Positions 11,461 through 21,120 are shown, numbered from the stretch's first letter. The stretch is DNA of 64,000 nucleotides from Salminus brasiliensis (GCF_030463535.1 NC_132896.1:24861709-24925708); one strand, 5' to 3'. The notes: generated from the sequence alone by a model not told the origin. Made by a program: numbers and translations.

Positions 11461-11661
11461 ACATAGCATATGTATTATTATTATTATTAGATGTTGTCGT
11501 AATATTTATCACTTAATTAACCATGATTAATCAATGGCTGAAGGACTTCTATTTGATTGGTGGATTTGGTAACACGACAGACTGACCTGGTCCTCCTTGG
11601 TGGGAATGAAAGTCAAACAGACACATAAGCCAGCAAGCATGCACCCCTGCAGGCTGGTCAT
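1384..11661 (-). CDS. clgn: calmegin (calnexin-family ER lectin chaperone), 14 coding exons, 533 aa
   Basis: ER-membrane chaperone that binds monoglucosylated N-glycans and retains folding glycoproteins; mammalian calmegin serves sperm proteins. Coding exons, in transcript order: 11661-11587, 10921-10848, 10725-10667, 10518-10377, 10280-10199, 8504-8312, 7334-7145, 6292-6179, 5666-5510, 3120-2923, 2785-2666, 1740-1638, 1551-1472, 1398-1384. They total 1602 nt with every phase matching. Seen: signal peptide (1-25); lectin domain with Cys128/Cys162; residues matching the calnexin sugar site (Tyr132, Lys134, Tyr153, Met156, Glu184, Glu393); a P-domain with four motif-1 and four motif-2 repeats (about 225-377) and tip cysteines 328/334; one membrane span (444-465); a basic cytosolic tail. 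Calmegin is favoured over calnexin by [31 protein letters not shown] and the Trp-Pro after the membrane span. The acidic luminal N-terminus and long acidic tail of mammalian calmegin are absent. Calnexin identity is the main alternative. Confidence 0.88.
1472..1551 (-). CDS. clgn: clgn coding exon 13 (basic tail)
   Basis: Encodes a Lys/Arg-rich stretch containing [13 protein letters not shown], reminiscent of the basic C-terminal patch of calnexin, without the Glu-rich segment that precedes it in mammals. Confidence 0.8.
1638..1740 (-). CDS. clgn: clgn coding exon 12 (cytosolic tail)
   Basis: Encodes [13 protein letters not shown], equivalent to the YKKTD..QPD start of the calnexin/calmegin tail, then a short mixed stretch ending ILNDS. 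Donor gtgaga. Confidence 0.85.
2666..2785 (-). CDS. clgn: clgn coding exon 11 (transmembrane segment)
   Basis: 40 codons including [20 protein letters not shown], a single hydrophobic span after a short juxtamembrane helix. The Trp-Pro directly after the span resembles mammalian calmegin rather than calnexin. Confidence 0.92.
2923..3120 (-). CDS. clgn: clgn coding exon 10 (end of P-domain, return to lectin domain)
   Basis: 66 codons beginning [20 protein letters not shown] and continuing with [15 protein letters not shown]. Glu393 aligns with the sugar-contacting Glu of calnexin. Acceptor ttag, donor gtaagc. Confidence 0.93.
3503..4330 (-). mobile_element. Tc1-like element inside a clgn intron
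   Basis: The minus strand reads [29 protein letters not shown], then (other frames) [29 protein letters not shown] and a C-terminus ending [12 protein letters not shown]. Catalytic landmarks are visible but split by stops and frameshifts. The low-coordinate end is a terminus of a type common in teleosts (acagtggggaaaaaatga at 3504). The other terminus is missing, so the copy is truncated. It sits antisense to nothing: transposase and clgn share the minus strand. Confidence 0.85.
4570..5170 (+). mobile_element. Tc1/mariner-type fragment inside a clgn intron
   Basis: Plus strand carries [11 protein letters not shown] and then a stretch closely related at DNA level to 50-395 (shared ccttccaacaggacat block and shared 3' tail). 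Frames are broken throughout. Opposite orientation to the neighbouring copy at 3503-4330. Confidence 0.75.
5510..5666 (-). CDS. clgn: clgn coding exon 9 (P-domain tip)
   Basis: Encodes [27 protein letters not shown] and two further motif-2 repeats ending NPNYQ. Cys328 and Cys334 are the P-loop tip pair. Donor gtagga, phase 0. Confidence 0.93.
6179..6292 (-). CDS. clgn: clgn coding exon 8 (P-domain motif-1 repeats 3-4)
   Basis: 114 nt encoding [12 protein letters not shown] and [12 protein letters not shown]. The donor must be gtgggt at 6178: the alternative gtaagc four bases downstream would run into an immediate stop at the next junction. Confidence 0.85.
6450..6922 (+). repeat. copy 1 of a dispersed non-autonomous DNA repeat (clgn intron)
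   Basis: Shares with 36230-36565 and 38283-38640 the words ggtataaa, cagcattaagctgtggagca and catcatccaacatcct. It begins near a ggggtataaaatcaagcac block and is followed directly by an (AT)n tract. The three copies differ in orientation and length, so this is an interspersed family, not a tandem. I do not recall its formal name. Confidence 0.65.
6925..6985. repeat. (AT)n microsatellite
   Basis: About 30 uninterrupted AT units directly abutting the dispersed repeat in a clgn intron. Confidence 0.98.
7145..7334 (-). CDS. clgn: clgn coding exon 7 (start of P-domain)
   Basis: Encodes [25 protein letters not shown] and the first two motif-1 repeats ([24 protein letters not shown]). Acceptor cag at 7337-7335; donor gtatgt follows the first two bases of a Trp codon. 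Confidence 0.93.
8312..8504 (-). CDS. clgn: clgn coding exon 6 (lectin core)
   Basis: Encodes [26 protein letters not shown] and [12 protein letters not shown]. Cys162 pairs with Cys128 in the family, and Glu184 is the conserved sugar-site acid. Cys158 replaces the usual Gly before PDKCG, an extra luminal cysteine. Donor gtgagt. Confidence 0.93.
8749..9200. repeat. intronic repeat unit, copy A
   Basis: A roughly 494-bp-period duplication starting acttgtctcaaatcatgttg. Shares with copy B the blocks caatagacccctttcacatt, aaataaatagcagctcattt, the (TTA)-rich middle and gtgttgtatgtgttgttcta. Confidence 0.9.
9243..9756. repeat. intronic repeat unit, copy B
   Basis: Tandem partner of copy A, expanded by an (AT)n run at 9586-9628 and carrying about 35 bp (tagttctagactgagcactt and neighbours) absent from copy A but present in the partial third copy. 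Confidence 0.9.
9757..9885. repeat. intronic repeat unit, partial copy C
   Basis: Begins aaccacaattccaaacaatc, matching the interior of copies A and B, and stops after agcagctcatttgac. It ends about 300 bp before clgn exon 5. Confidence 0.85.
10199..10280 (-). CDS. clgn: clgn coding exon 5 (sugar-site Tyr/Lys)
   Basis: Encodes [19 protein letters not shown], containing Cys128 of the lectin disulfide and the glycan-binding Tyr132/Lys134. Ends ..SDDLRL before donor gtatga in phase 0. Confidence 0.9.
10377..10518 (-). CDS. clgn: clgn coding exon 4
   Basis: Encodes the [20 protein letters not shown] segment followed by HHHAIAAYL and DKPLCLQ, a close match to the calmegin/calnexin lectin domain. 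Acceptor ttttag, donor gtaagc. Confidence 0.9.
10667..10725 (-). CDS. clgn: clgn coding exon 3
   Basis: Short 59-nt exon encoding [17 protein letters not shown], matching the family's GWVLS...KYDG segment. Split Arg50 and Gly70 codons join cleanly with both neighbouring exons. The acceptor (ttgaag) has a weak pyrimidine tract. Confidence 0.8.
10848..10921 (-). CDS. clgn: clgn coding exon 2
   Basis: The acceptor is a strong pyrimidine tract ending tgtcag; the donor is gtaagt. Encodes [21 protein letters not shown], aligned to the start of the calmegin lectin domain (family pattern VYFAETFD). It starts in phase 0, joining exon 1 directly, so the acidic N-terminal segment of mammalian calmegin has no counterpart here. 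Confidence 0.8.
11110..11200 (+). repeat. retroelement 3'-tail-like sequence
   Basis: Contains aatcctttatgagtcccaca followed by gtggggaaattcacagtgtc, nearly the same as 54670-54710. I recognise it as a common teleost retroposon tail, but the family is unassigned. Confidence 0.5.
11212..11462. repeat. diverged fourth copy of the clgn intronic repeat, with (ATT)n/(GTT)n and (AAT)n tracts
   Basis: In clgn intron 1: tgattaattttgcatccttg, aaacctgataaatag and gtgttgtatgtgttgttcta occur in the same order as in copies A and B at 8.7-9.8 kb. Microsatellite expansions lie at 11239-11286 and 11421-11459. Because it is not tandem with the others, the unit is probably an interspersed repeat. Confidence 0.75.
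11587..11661 (-). CDS. clgn: clgn coding exon 1 (start codon, signal peptide)
   Basis: ATG at 11661-11659 opens 25 codons with a hydrophobic core ([12 protein letters not shown]) typical of a secretory signal, ending GACCAG before donor gtcagt in phase 0. A second Met at codon 8 is an alternative start. No upstream in-frame extension was needed. Confidence 0.75.
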
Positions 11662-12080
11662 ATCTGCCCCCCACGCGGTTATGAGAAGAGAACCGTCTTC
11701 AGATCAATCTGAGAGAAACGTGGTCAGATTTCTGTGGCTCGCTGTGCTGAAAGACTGTCCTGAGTGCTGCGCTTTTCCTCCTTATGTCCTCCTTCCTCCT
11801 GAACGATAAAGAGGCAGTGGAGTCCAACTTACAACTGTACACGAGCTGTAACCTGTTATTTAACCGCGTTTAGCGATATTCAGCTATTTAGTCAGTGCTT
11901 TGTCTCCTGCTGAGACATTTCCTGGCTGAGGAAATGCTTCCTGAATACTCGAGCTTATTAAAAAGTGGACTTTGGTCAGCAGCCCATTCACCGAAACACT
12001 GAGGAAACGTGATTGAATGTGACTGGATGAAAACTCACAGCAGCTGAAGCAGGAGAGCGGGGCTTGACTGGGTTCGTTGT
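11662..12080 (-). promoter_or_regulatory. clgn: probable clgn 5' UTR/promoter region
   Basis: Immediately upstream of the clgn start codon, more GC-balanced than its surroundings. No TATA box or 5' splice site that I can assert. Placement follows only from the gene model. Confidence 0.35.
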
Positions 12081-13600
12081 CATTTTAGCATTTAGTCTTG
12101 TAAACAACAGAATTATGATTGAATATCATTTTTATTTTATACGTTTTATGCGTTTTAGCATTTGTAAAATCAACACTAATTTCCTATCGGAGGAAGCTTA
12201 GTTATTGCTTAGTTCACTACAAGACACTGTGCAAGTACTACGGGGGTTATAAGACAGTACTGCCGTTACTTTTGAGGTGAAACACTTATAGACTACTGAA
12301 GTCTTAGTATATAGCACTGTATTAATGTCGTATGATTTTCTAATTTACTGCGTCTTATTAAAAGACATGACTTACATTAAATAAAAATACTCAGATTGTG
12401 TCCTCCCACAAGAAAAGGTAAAAAAAAAAATTAAAGCGAGCAATATTTTAATGTATGAGTACTAAAGCATGTCTGGTTATTCATATTGTGTGTTTTCTTT
12501 TTAATTTATTTTGGAGACCTGGTGAGTTTTTGCCCTATGACTGTTGTTCTGGGCGCTCGGTAATTACCTGATGCTCGGTGGTTCCACAAGGTGGCGACAA
12601 ACACTAAATATTTAACAAGCATTCCGGCAGCGACACAAGCCGTTACTCACATTTAAGACCGGTGCAATGAAACTATGGATTTTTACTAGTAATAATATCA
12701 GATCTACACAGACCTATCTTTATGTAATTGTGTTTTTTAACATACATAAAGTGAGCAAATCAATAGACTGTTGGATCATTCTGGATATATAAGAAAAATC
12801 TCTGTGACTGAAAGATGTCCCTGTTGCTACTCACTGACAGTCTCTGGTGTTGCTTCATTAATATAAAGATATAGTTGCAGTGGCTCTTTTTCATCTTTTC
12901 TGCTTTCTTTCTTTCTTTATTTGGTAGATGATGTTTTGACTCATTGGCTGTGCAAATAGAAATGTAATGTGTCTCTCTGTGTGTTTACCCATAATGTTTG
13001 TATAAAGTATTAAATGTGGATAAACGATTTTGAGAACATTTAGACTATACATAAACTTGGGACATGAGGGCCTTATGCCCTCGGGTACCTCACTTAAAAC
13101 ATGAATATACTTAATATAATAAAGGTGATGTCGATTGACGTGTTGTGTTAGGCTGTCTATCATTATATATATTTTATCAATATATTATATATATTATTAA
13201 TCAATAATATTGATTAATACCGAGCTTTCTTTCAGGTGACCATAGGAAGCCGTAGTGCTCTTACTACTGTACATGTGCCCAGTTTTAGACCTTTGGGGCT
13301 CAGTGTCAACTGTGTTTTTTTTTTTTTTTAATTCTCTTGCATACAACAGAGATAATAAATAATATATATATTTTTTTTTAAATGGCATTAAAAATAAAAG
13401 TCATGTTAATATTCTGTATTGTACACTTAGACAGCTGAGTCACTGGTTAATGTGAACTAAGACCTGGTTCAATTAGCTTATTAAAAAAAACATAAAACAA
13501 TCGTAGTTCTCAATAAAAACTCAACAAAAATGTAAAAATCAGTGAATTAACTTATAAAAAGCTTTCTGATTAATGCGAAAAAATAAACCTCTTGAACCGC
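12081..13600. other. intergenic spacer between clgn and rhog, no gene seen
   Basis: Mostly AT-rich. Contains an AT palindromic stretch (13160-13220) and T/A runs (13313-13330, 13370-13380). No supported ORF. Confidence 0.6.
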
Positions 13601-13712
13601 TGATGTCAACATTGGACTGTTATTTTGAAGAGCTCGTCGTGTCTCAGCGGCGCGGATCGGAGGAGCGGCTCTGGGCGCTGGTAGAAGAGGGCGCGGGAGG
13701 ATTTCTGAGGCG
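13601..13712 (+). promoter_or_regulatory. rhog: putative rhog promoter and non-coding exon 1
   Basis: A short CpG-rich block (13628-13715) in an otherwise AT-rich region, ending in a good donor (aggcg/gtgaga at 13712/13713). The RhoG coding exon is preceded by an acceptor, so a non-coding first exon is required; this block is the best candidate. Transcript data are needed to fix the start site. Confidence 0.5.
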
Positions 13713-15330
13713 GTGAGATATTCGGCTTCACTCCGCTTAACCTTCCTGATACACACAATTTAGCTACCAACTCTAGAGTTAACGGGACACTGATTTGTAC
13801 ATATGATACTTGGTATCGTTATGTAGAAAACTTATTGGAATCACTGGGTAAAAAAGGATCTCACGTCTAGGTAGCTAGCTAGCTCGTTAGCCTATAGCTA
13901 GCCAGCTAGCACTAGCTAACTTTCTAAAAACATGCTAGCTGACGTTAAGAATGGCTTCGGTGGGAGTAGCCTAGCTTTTACATCAATAATTCCCAACTAC
14001 ATTATATTATACGTTATTAACGACCAGTTGGGTATGATGTAATGCTAATACCTAGCAAGTATTCTAGCACTATTTGCTCAACGGATTAGCTATAGCTAGC
14101 TAGCAAAAATTGAAAGTTAGCTAGCGCTACTAGCTAGCGGTTTGCTAGCTGGAGTCTAATCATGTTGCTGTGAGTTGGTAAACTGTAGCTACGTGGTCAG
14201 CAGTGATTGTCATGTTTACAGACTCCCAGCTGTGTGCAATCGTTTCTGTTTGTGCCGTCGGACACTTATTGGTGTCACTACGTTTTATTAAAGCATGAAG
14301 TGTTTAGTCAGTGTTGTTTGCGTTAGCTTGAACATTAGCCGGCTGGGCGGAGGACTGAACAGTCCGCTTCCTGAACTCGGCTTCAACTTGAAGTAGCTAT
14401 AGCTAGCTGTTAGTCGGTTGACTTCCTACTGTCGGTAACGGGCTGAACTGAAGATAGTAGAGTTGTGTTCGTCCCTATTCTTGACATTTTGGGATACGAA
14501 TTCGTTGCTATATATTTTTTCGAGCTGAACTTGGGGTAATGATGGCGGTCACGCTAAGTTGTATCGAGGATTTACGAGTGTTTCTGGTTTTAAACGCAGT
14601 ATCGCCACTTGCTGTCTTTCACACCTTGCTTTGTTGTGTTTGAGAAGTCGAGGTTAGGACATAAGAATGAGGTACTCCAGTCCCGGTTAGGTAGGTCAGC
14701 TAGCAGCAATTCTAAAAAACACAATAACACCAGTAGAAATACGAAAGGTAGGTAGCTAATAAGTACTTAGCACGACATAGTTAAATATACACTGTGGAGA
14801 TCAAGAGATAAACAGGGTGGCCAAGCAGTGCCTGAACTGATCTGTATCATGGAATAACAGGTCTTCAGATAACTTGTGTATGAGCTGGTAGAGCTGTTTC
14901 GTGCACTTGCTTTAGCACATTAAGTAAAGTGTGTACAGAAGTATCACAATACTTGAAGACATTTACATGATATGCTGTATACAACTGGGTATTTAGTTCA
15001 TCCAGTGTTTGATGATTCTTGAAGAGAATTGAGTGCAATGCCATGTTTAAAATACTGTAAAAAAAAAAATACTAGATTTGTTTTATTGAAAATATACTGT
15101 CTTAATAATGATACATGTCGGTGATCATAGTTCTTTAAGTGCTGATGATATCTGCACTATGCTCTTAAGACCTTATTGTGATGTGATGTGATGTAATTGT
15201 CACAGTACCCATAAGTATTATGTCGCCCCCACCTAGCTTTGAGTCTTTTGAATTACGTGTTGATTGAAAGTATTGACATTTGATGTTCTAAAGGGAACTT
15301 GACTGATTCAGGTCTTCTCATACACTACAG
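13713..15330 (+). other. rhog: probable rhog 5' intron with AGCT/GCTAGC-rich segment
   Basis: Between the candidate donor at 13713 and the acceptor at 15329-15330. The 13870-14410 part is densely populated with GCTAGC, TAGCTA and CTAGCT words without a strict period. No ORF of interest. Confidence 0.45.
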
Positions 15331-15359
15331 GTGTCCCTGCTGGTGCGGACTGAAGAAGG
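15331..15359 (+). other. rhog: rhog 5' UTR part of the coding exon
   Basis: 29 nt between the acceptor cactacag and the ATG. The context before the ATG is gaagaagg, with a purine at -3. Confidence 0.55.
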
Positions 15360-15935
15360 ATGCAGACGATAAAGTGCGTTGTGGTTGGCGATGGGGCCGT
15401 GGGGAAAACCTGTCTTCTCATCTCCTACACCACCAATGCTTTCCCCGAGGAGTACATCCCCACTGTGTTCGACAACTACAGCGCCCAGATGAGCGTGGAT
15501 GGCCGCACGGTTAGCCTCAACCTCTGGGACACAGCCGGGCAGGAGGAATATGACCGCCTGCGTACGCTCTCTTACCCACAGACCAACGTGTTCATCATCT
15601 GCTTCTCCATCGGCAGCCCTTCCTCATATGCTAATGTTCGGCACAAGTGGCACCCTGAGGTCTTGCACCACTGCCCCAGTGTTCCCATTCTCCTTGTGGG
15701 CACCAAGAAGGATCTGCGCTCTGACAGTGAAACCGTGAAGAAGCTAAAGGAGCAGAGCCTTGCTCCCACCACCCAACAACAGGGCAGCGCTCTGGCTAAA
15801 CAAATTAACGCAGTTAAGTATATGGAGTGCTCTGCGCTTCTCCAGGAAGGTGTCAGAGAAGTGTTTGCAGAGGCTGTGCGTGCTGTGCTTTACCCCGTCA
15901 CCAAAAAGAATACCAAGAAGTGCGTGCTTTTGTAG
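15360..15935 (+). CDS. rhog: RhoG small GTPase, 191 aa, single coding exon
   Basis: Rho/Rac-subfamily GTPase that cycles GTP/GDP at membranes and, in the family, activates Rac through ELMO-DOCK to drive actin remodelling, macropinocytosis and phagocytosis. Seen: P-loop GDGAVGKT (10-17); switch [10 protein letters not shown] (32-40); switch [13 protein letters not shown] (57-67); G4 TKKD (115-118); G5 ECSAL; basic KKNTKK; C-terminal CAAX box CVLL (188-191), predicted geranylgeranylated. The [13 protein letters not shown] stretch and the length (191) are RhoG-like. It differs from mammalian RhoG mainly at 121-140 and in the tail. Start: first Met, in the invariant [16 protein letters not shown] context. 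A splice acceptor (cactacag) lies at 15323-15330, 29 nt upstream. Intronless coding, as in other vertebrate RhoG genes. Which teleost paralogue it is cannot be told here. Confidence 0.97.
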   Translation: MQTIKCVVVGDGAVGKTCLLISYTTNAFPEEYIPTVFDNYSAQMSVDGRTVSLNLWDTAGQEEYDRLRTLSYPQTNVFIICFSIGSPSSYANVRHKWHPEVLHHCPSVPILLVGTKKDLRSDSETVKKLKEQSLAPTTQQQGSALAKQINAVKYMECSALLQEGVREVFAEAVRAVLYPVTKKNTKKCVLL

Positions 15936-18912
15936 TCTGCTTTGCTGACCCAATAGTCTGCCCGTGGAAATGGACACACAGCAGTCAGTGGACAGCAGTG
16001 CATGGGATGATCCTGGTTCCTGGTGTTGATAGCCATCTCTGCTTCTTTTTTTTTTTTTTTTCTTTTTTTTTTTAAACCACTATATGTATTGTTTTTCGCT
16101 CCCAGATTTGTGTTCTGCAGTCACCAAAGTATGCACTCTTCGCTGTAACTGAAGCATTTGCTCCTGTTGATTTTTAAACCACCTGCTCTTCTGGCCTGCT
16201 TACTCATCTTGGAATTATGTGGTTGTCAAGATCGCTTGCCTTTACCTCAGTGACTGTTTTAATACGAAATGCAAGATAAGTGGAAACATTCTTCTAGTAA
16301 AAGATAAAGCAATACACACAAGGTTGGTTGAGATTCTGACATGTTTTGGTCACAGTAGTGGAGAATGGCAAAAAACAGCTTTTTTCCCAAAACAGCTATG
16401 ATTTTCTCAAGCAGCCTCTAAGAAGAAAAATGGAGGTCTTTTCTTATGTCTGACGTTATTCTACACTCATATGTTGTTTTTTTATGCTAAAAGATCCAGC
16501 TCAGATTCTCTCACAGTACAAAAGGAATGTGCCAGTGCGAAGAGATGGATCTACGTTTAACTGGCAGTCAGCCATGTTTTTAATTTTTTTAACGTCTTTA
16601 CATACCTTAATACCTGAGAATGCGATGCTTCTTTTCAAACTGTCATTTTGTTCTGCATTGTATTTTGTAGTTGCCAGTGCACCAAAACACCACAAATGTA
16701 GTCTTATTAGTCTTGTCTTTGTTCAAATGAGACAAATGAGGTGTTCCCCTGATTTAAAGTATGTGCCTTATCCAGAAGGTCACACAAGGTTCAGGCTTTA
16801 GGAAAGGCATGTATTGCAAGACAGTACATGATGGAGATAAGCCTATTCTTGTCAAAATGACTGTATTGCTTTTAGATCAGCGGGAAATCATGGCCCAGAC
16901 TTCCTTGTTGACTTTGCCATTTATGCCTAAAATTAACCCTGCTGGATTTATAGAATGCCTTGCTGATGCATCTACATTTGCCTGAAACTTTTTATTATTC
17001 CAAAGTATATGTCTATAATACTGACCAACAGTGTCCTTGCTTGTCATTTTGTACATTCCTGAAGCCTTAAGGCTACCCAGCCTCCTCACAGTGCCTATCT
17101 GCGTAAGAGGAAGCACACGTTTCAGCAGCAGCCCGCAGTGCTGAGACAAATGAACAAAGCCGTGAAAGTAAATGGAGCATTTGTCCCCTGTGCCTGAAGG
17201 TTGAGGCGCCAGGCAGCCGTGGCTGCTGTGATTGTAACCCTTGGTGTCTAGCGCAGTGCCACCCCCGTGACACCTCACTGGAAGATAGGGTGAACGTCGT
17301 AGATATGTTACAGGAACGATTAGTAGTGAGTCGTATGTGCTTAGCACTTATCCCTTTTTGATACTGATGACCGCACACATTTACTTTTGTCGCAGGCATT
17401 AGCAACATATGGTGGAATCCGTTTGTGGCATTGCGTCATTGCACACAGCTAGAGCAAAAATAATAATTAAAAAAGATATCTAAGTGATGCACGCAGGCTT
17501 TGTAGGCTGGTGTTGGAAAGATAATGATCGTAACTGACATTTTATGTGGTGTGCCAAGCATACTGACCTCTTGGTGTCCAAAACGTCTTTAATAAAAAGT
17601 TTATAACTGACTAGTTTAAGTGTCTATTAAAATATTAGTAAATGACTTTGCAGTTTCTATGCAAAACACTGCAAATTTGCTAATCTTGGTGGCATGTTCC
17701 TCACTGCATCAGAGGCTATATTTGAACATGGGCTCACACCAGGTTGCTCTGAATAAACCTGTAGGATCAGCTTTCTGTATGAGGCAGGAAAATAGTTTTT
17801 ACCCTGTTTTTACACTCTGAAATACTTGACGTGGGCCATAGAAAAGGAGTTCACTGTAATTGCCTTAAAAAGAAAAAGGTGAACTCTGGTGGCTTACCTA
17901 CTGTGCTCAGCCCAGTAAATATCATGTACAGTATCTGGTTGAGCTTATTTTTACCACAACCCCTTTAATCTGTTTGTCTCAGTCCAGACAAACTACATTG
18001 CATACATTGTCTTGTGCACGGGTGAGATTTTCTTTTTGTTATGTTTTTAGATGTTAACGGCAGGTGTCAAATGTAATGTGGTTTTGATTTAGGTTGTCAC
18101 CTCTCGGTTTGAATCAGTTGGAAATGTGAGGCCTGCACATGTTGCGTAGCATCTGGGGCAGATATAAATGCAAAACTGACTGAACGCTAGCGTGGTTTGA
18201 ATGCTGAAGGTGTGCAGAGTTTCCTTGTCAGAATCATGCTGAGAGTCGTTGCACATTTTTATATGCCACGAGGTCTGTTTGCAGTTTTGCTGCAACTGTT
18301 CGTCTCATCTCTTAATTTTATATCGCATTTTTACTTGGGTATTTGTCTACAGACCTTAGCCAAAGAGTGCCTTTGGACGCAAAGATGTCAAATTTGATCT
18401 CTGAGTAAATGGACCTGCGCTTTGTAAGTGATTTTGTTTTTGTTAAGTTTATTTTTAGAAGAAATGACTATAAGCCATTCCTTTTTTTTTATTTTTATTT
18501 AGTGCCTTTACTAAGTTGAATGCCACAAAGCCAAATTCATTGAACCACTGATTGTTCTGTTCTCGTCACAGGAATAATGTATGTAAGGGAAAAGCCCTCA
18601 GAACCACGGAAACCATAGCGTCACTAATTACTGTGTGAAAGGACGAATGTGAGAACGAATGGTTGTCTGTACCATCGCTTGTTTATTTTATTTGAGTTTT
18701 TTTGGTTTTGTTTTTCTTTCTTCACTGTAATGCTGTCAAAATAGAGCAGACGAGGCCTCGCGCTGCCTCTCGCCTGCCCGCTATGGTGTATGGTACTACA
18801 TGTATACACTGGGAACTTGATTTTGTCAAAATTGTCTTTTTTTTTATAACAAAAACATTTGTATAAATGAACTAACAGTGTAATGATTTTTAAATTATGC
18901 TAAATAAAATTA
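15936..18912 (+). other. rhog: rhog 3' UTR (probable, long) and flank
   Basis: After the stop there is no ORF matching a known protein. AATAAA signals occur at about 17589 and at 18903-18908. The latter, after a T-rich, low-GC run, looks like a natural distal 3' end. A 20-nt-scale poly(T) lies at 16046-16073. The extent of the UTR is inferred. Confidence 0.45.
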
Positions 18913-20500
18913 TAATTTACGATTCATGCCCCGCTGGTTCCTTCACCCTTCCAGTCTCTGGGCCGGCCCGGTACGTGCGACTAAAGCTCGGGGAAAAACG
19001 CGCTGCCGTGGGCTGAGAGTCAGAATGGAAACGAGTGACCGCTTAGATGGAAAGAGGAAACTGATCAGTAAGCGGGACAGCGTTTCGCTGCTGACATGCC
19101 AGAGTGCTGATTGAGCTCATGCCCTTACTTAAGCAGGTTTCCGTTGCTCCTGTGCACAAGCCACAACAAAAGGAGCTGATATGCATCGCTTCTTGCAGCA
19201 CAGCAGGCTGCACAGCCTCACTGGAGCTCATGAGTTCTCACCTTAACTGCACCCTTGTTTGTTAAAGGCATCCAAGTTGTACTTTCTTTTTTTCTTTTCT
19301 TTTGTGGTTAAAACTAAGCTTTGGTTTGCTCGTAGTTAAGATGAGTGATGTTACACGACTTGCAACCAGCAGCACTGGCAGTTGCATAGCCGTCTGCATA
19401 CTGCTCTTATGCTCTAACCACACGACAGCTTCAACTGAAATACAGTTCATAGACATGGGTGGTTATAGCCATCACCCCCAAGGTGAATCCAGGGTACAAG
19501 AAGAAAAGGAACAGTTGTATGTTGCTCTGCAGTGACCTCCATTTACAAAAAGAGTGCTGTTAAACATGGAGTTGGTGTCTGTTTTGCAGAGTTTTCTCTC
19601 TACTGTAATTATTTGAATTATTTCTGTAATCTCACCACTCCACTAGATGGCAATACAGCTTTGCTTTGCGGCCATTGAACGCTCGGGAAAAAACATGCCA
19701 GAGTGTTTTCTTCACATCATTTAGAGATACTGCCTTGTTGATACAACCAACTACACGCTGCCTGACAAATCATGAATGGGCAAAACGTCAGCCTGACCCT
19801 TCCTTGCAGCAGCTGCACTTCTCTCGAGACAGGAGTCAATGTTTGTGCTGCACTTCTTTCTTCTTGAGCCCTGTCGATCCAAAGCGTTCCAAGTGTTGTT
19901 CCAGCTACTGAAAAATATGTGTGACCTTTAAGCCCACTGCAGTGCAGTAAAACAGATGGCTAGAAGTATTCTCTGACACCCTCAAGAAGTATGAGCACAA
20001 TTACTTTACAAGAGCTTCTTCTCTAGTGGAATATTTTTATGAGGCTGGCGAATGAGTGAGGATTGGAGGCGTCCGGCCCGTACTGCAGGACGATCCAGGC
20101 CCACTTTAATTACTCTGTTTTGAAATGAGATGCTGTGGCTATTACTAGCGTTAAGTTTGAGGTTTAATTTTTCTGTAATGAAAGATTACCCTTGGGCAGG
20201 GTGGAAATGTTCACCACGGGAACAGTGTAGATCAGATAGTCTGAACCAGCACAATGCAAGTGCTGTAGATAAGAGTTGCAGAAGCAAGAGCATTTCCCTA
20301 GAGGTAAAGCAATAATGTCTTATTACCACATTGTTTTATATGCAGTCCTCCTTCAAGTCCTATTCCAACATTCTGGTAATATTATTTTCCATCCCTTTAA
20401 AGGTATGGATTGGTAAGCATAATTAAATAAACACATATATAAACAAGGCTTCTCAAAGTGGTTTCAATTCAGTGCAATGTAGACACTTACCTACTCATTT
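18913..20500. other. no gene seen
   Basis: Apparently unique sequence with only short chance ORFs. A GC-balanced patch at 20040-20110 could be conserved non-coding DNA, but nothing in it is diagnostic. Confidence 0.5.
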
Positions 20501-20510
20501 CTAAAGGATG

Positions 20511-20565
20511 TATATATATATATTTTTTTTTTTTCCTTTATTTTTATTTATTTATTTATTTAATA
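20511..20565. repeat. T-rich / (TTTA)n low-complexity tract
   Basis: A short (TA)n run, then poly(T) and TTTA repeats. Confidence 0.9.
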
Positions 20566-20749
20566 GAAAAAACATTGAAAATGCTATGCAGTCCTGGACT
20601 TTACCTAGTTGGAAAACCCGTCCTTGCTGGAAAACCAGCCCTTTATATGCCTTTTAGAGGCATTCAGTTGGCTTCTGTACAATTTACAACTAGTCTCTTT
20701 GTGCTCCACTGCAACTGCAGTGGCTTTCAACCTGCTTGTCTGGACAGCT

Positions 20750-21120
20750 CTGAATGGGTTTTTAATGAGATAGTATCTTGTAGGACCACCCTGCTGGTGT
20801 TTGGTAAAAGAATGTAGCTCAAATGGTGTCATGCATATGACCATTTTCCACCCAGCGACACTGACACTAAATTCTCAGCAACAGCACTGCGCCTCAGGCA
20901 CTACACATCCCCTCATACTCTCATGCTTCAACCAAGTTAACACCACTGCTAAGCTGTGAACAGTCCAACACCCAAATAATATATCTGATTGACAGTGGCC
21001 CTGTGGTCAGAACCTGATTAATGGTAAATGGGATAGAGTGTGCACAGCATATTGCGCATGACAACAGATGGGCAACAGTCTGTAGTCTTATACCTTCGGC
21101 AAATGGGTCGATCTCATGAA
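20750..21120. repeat. diverged copy of a palindromic otophysan-type DNA repeat
   Basis: Shares acacccaaataatat, cagtggccctgtgg and the caacagtctgtagt neighbourhood with the better copy at 49760-50300. Heavily decayed. Confidence 0.4.

Noticed and set aside
15499..16075. Other ORFs overlapping the RhoG coding exon on both strands
   Set aside because: They are frame shadows of a conserved GTPase and match no family.
17073..17408. 111-codon minus ORF in the rhog 3' region as an antisense gene
   Set aside because: No domain, and overlaps another equally long ORF in a different frame, as expected by chance.
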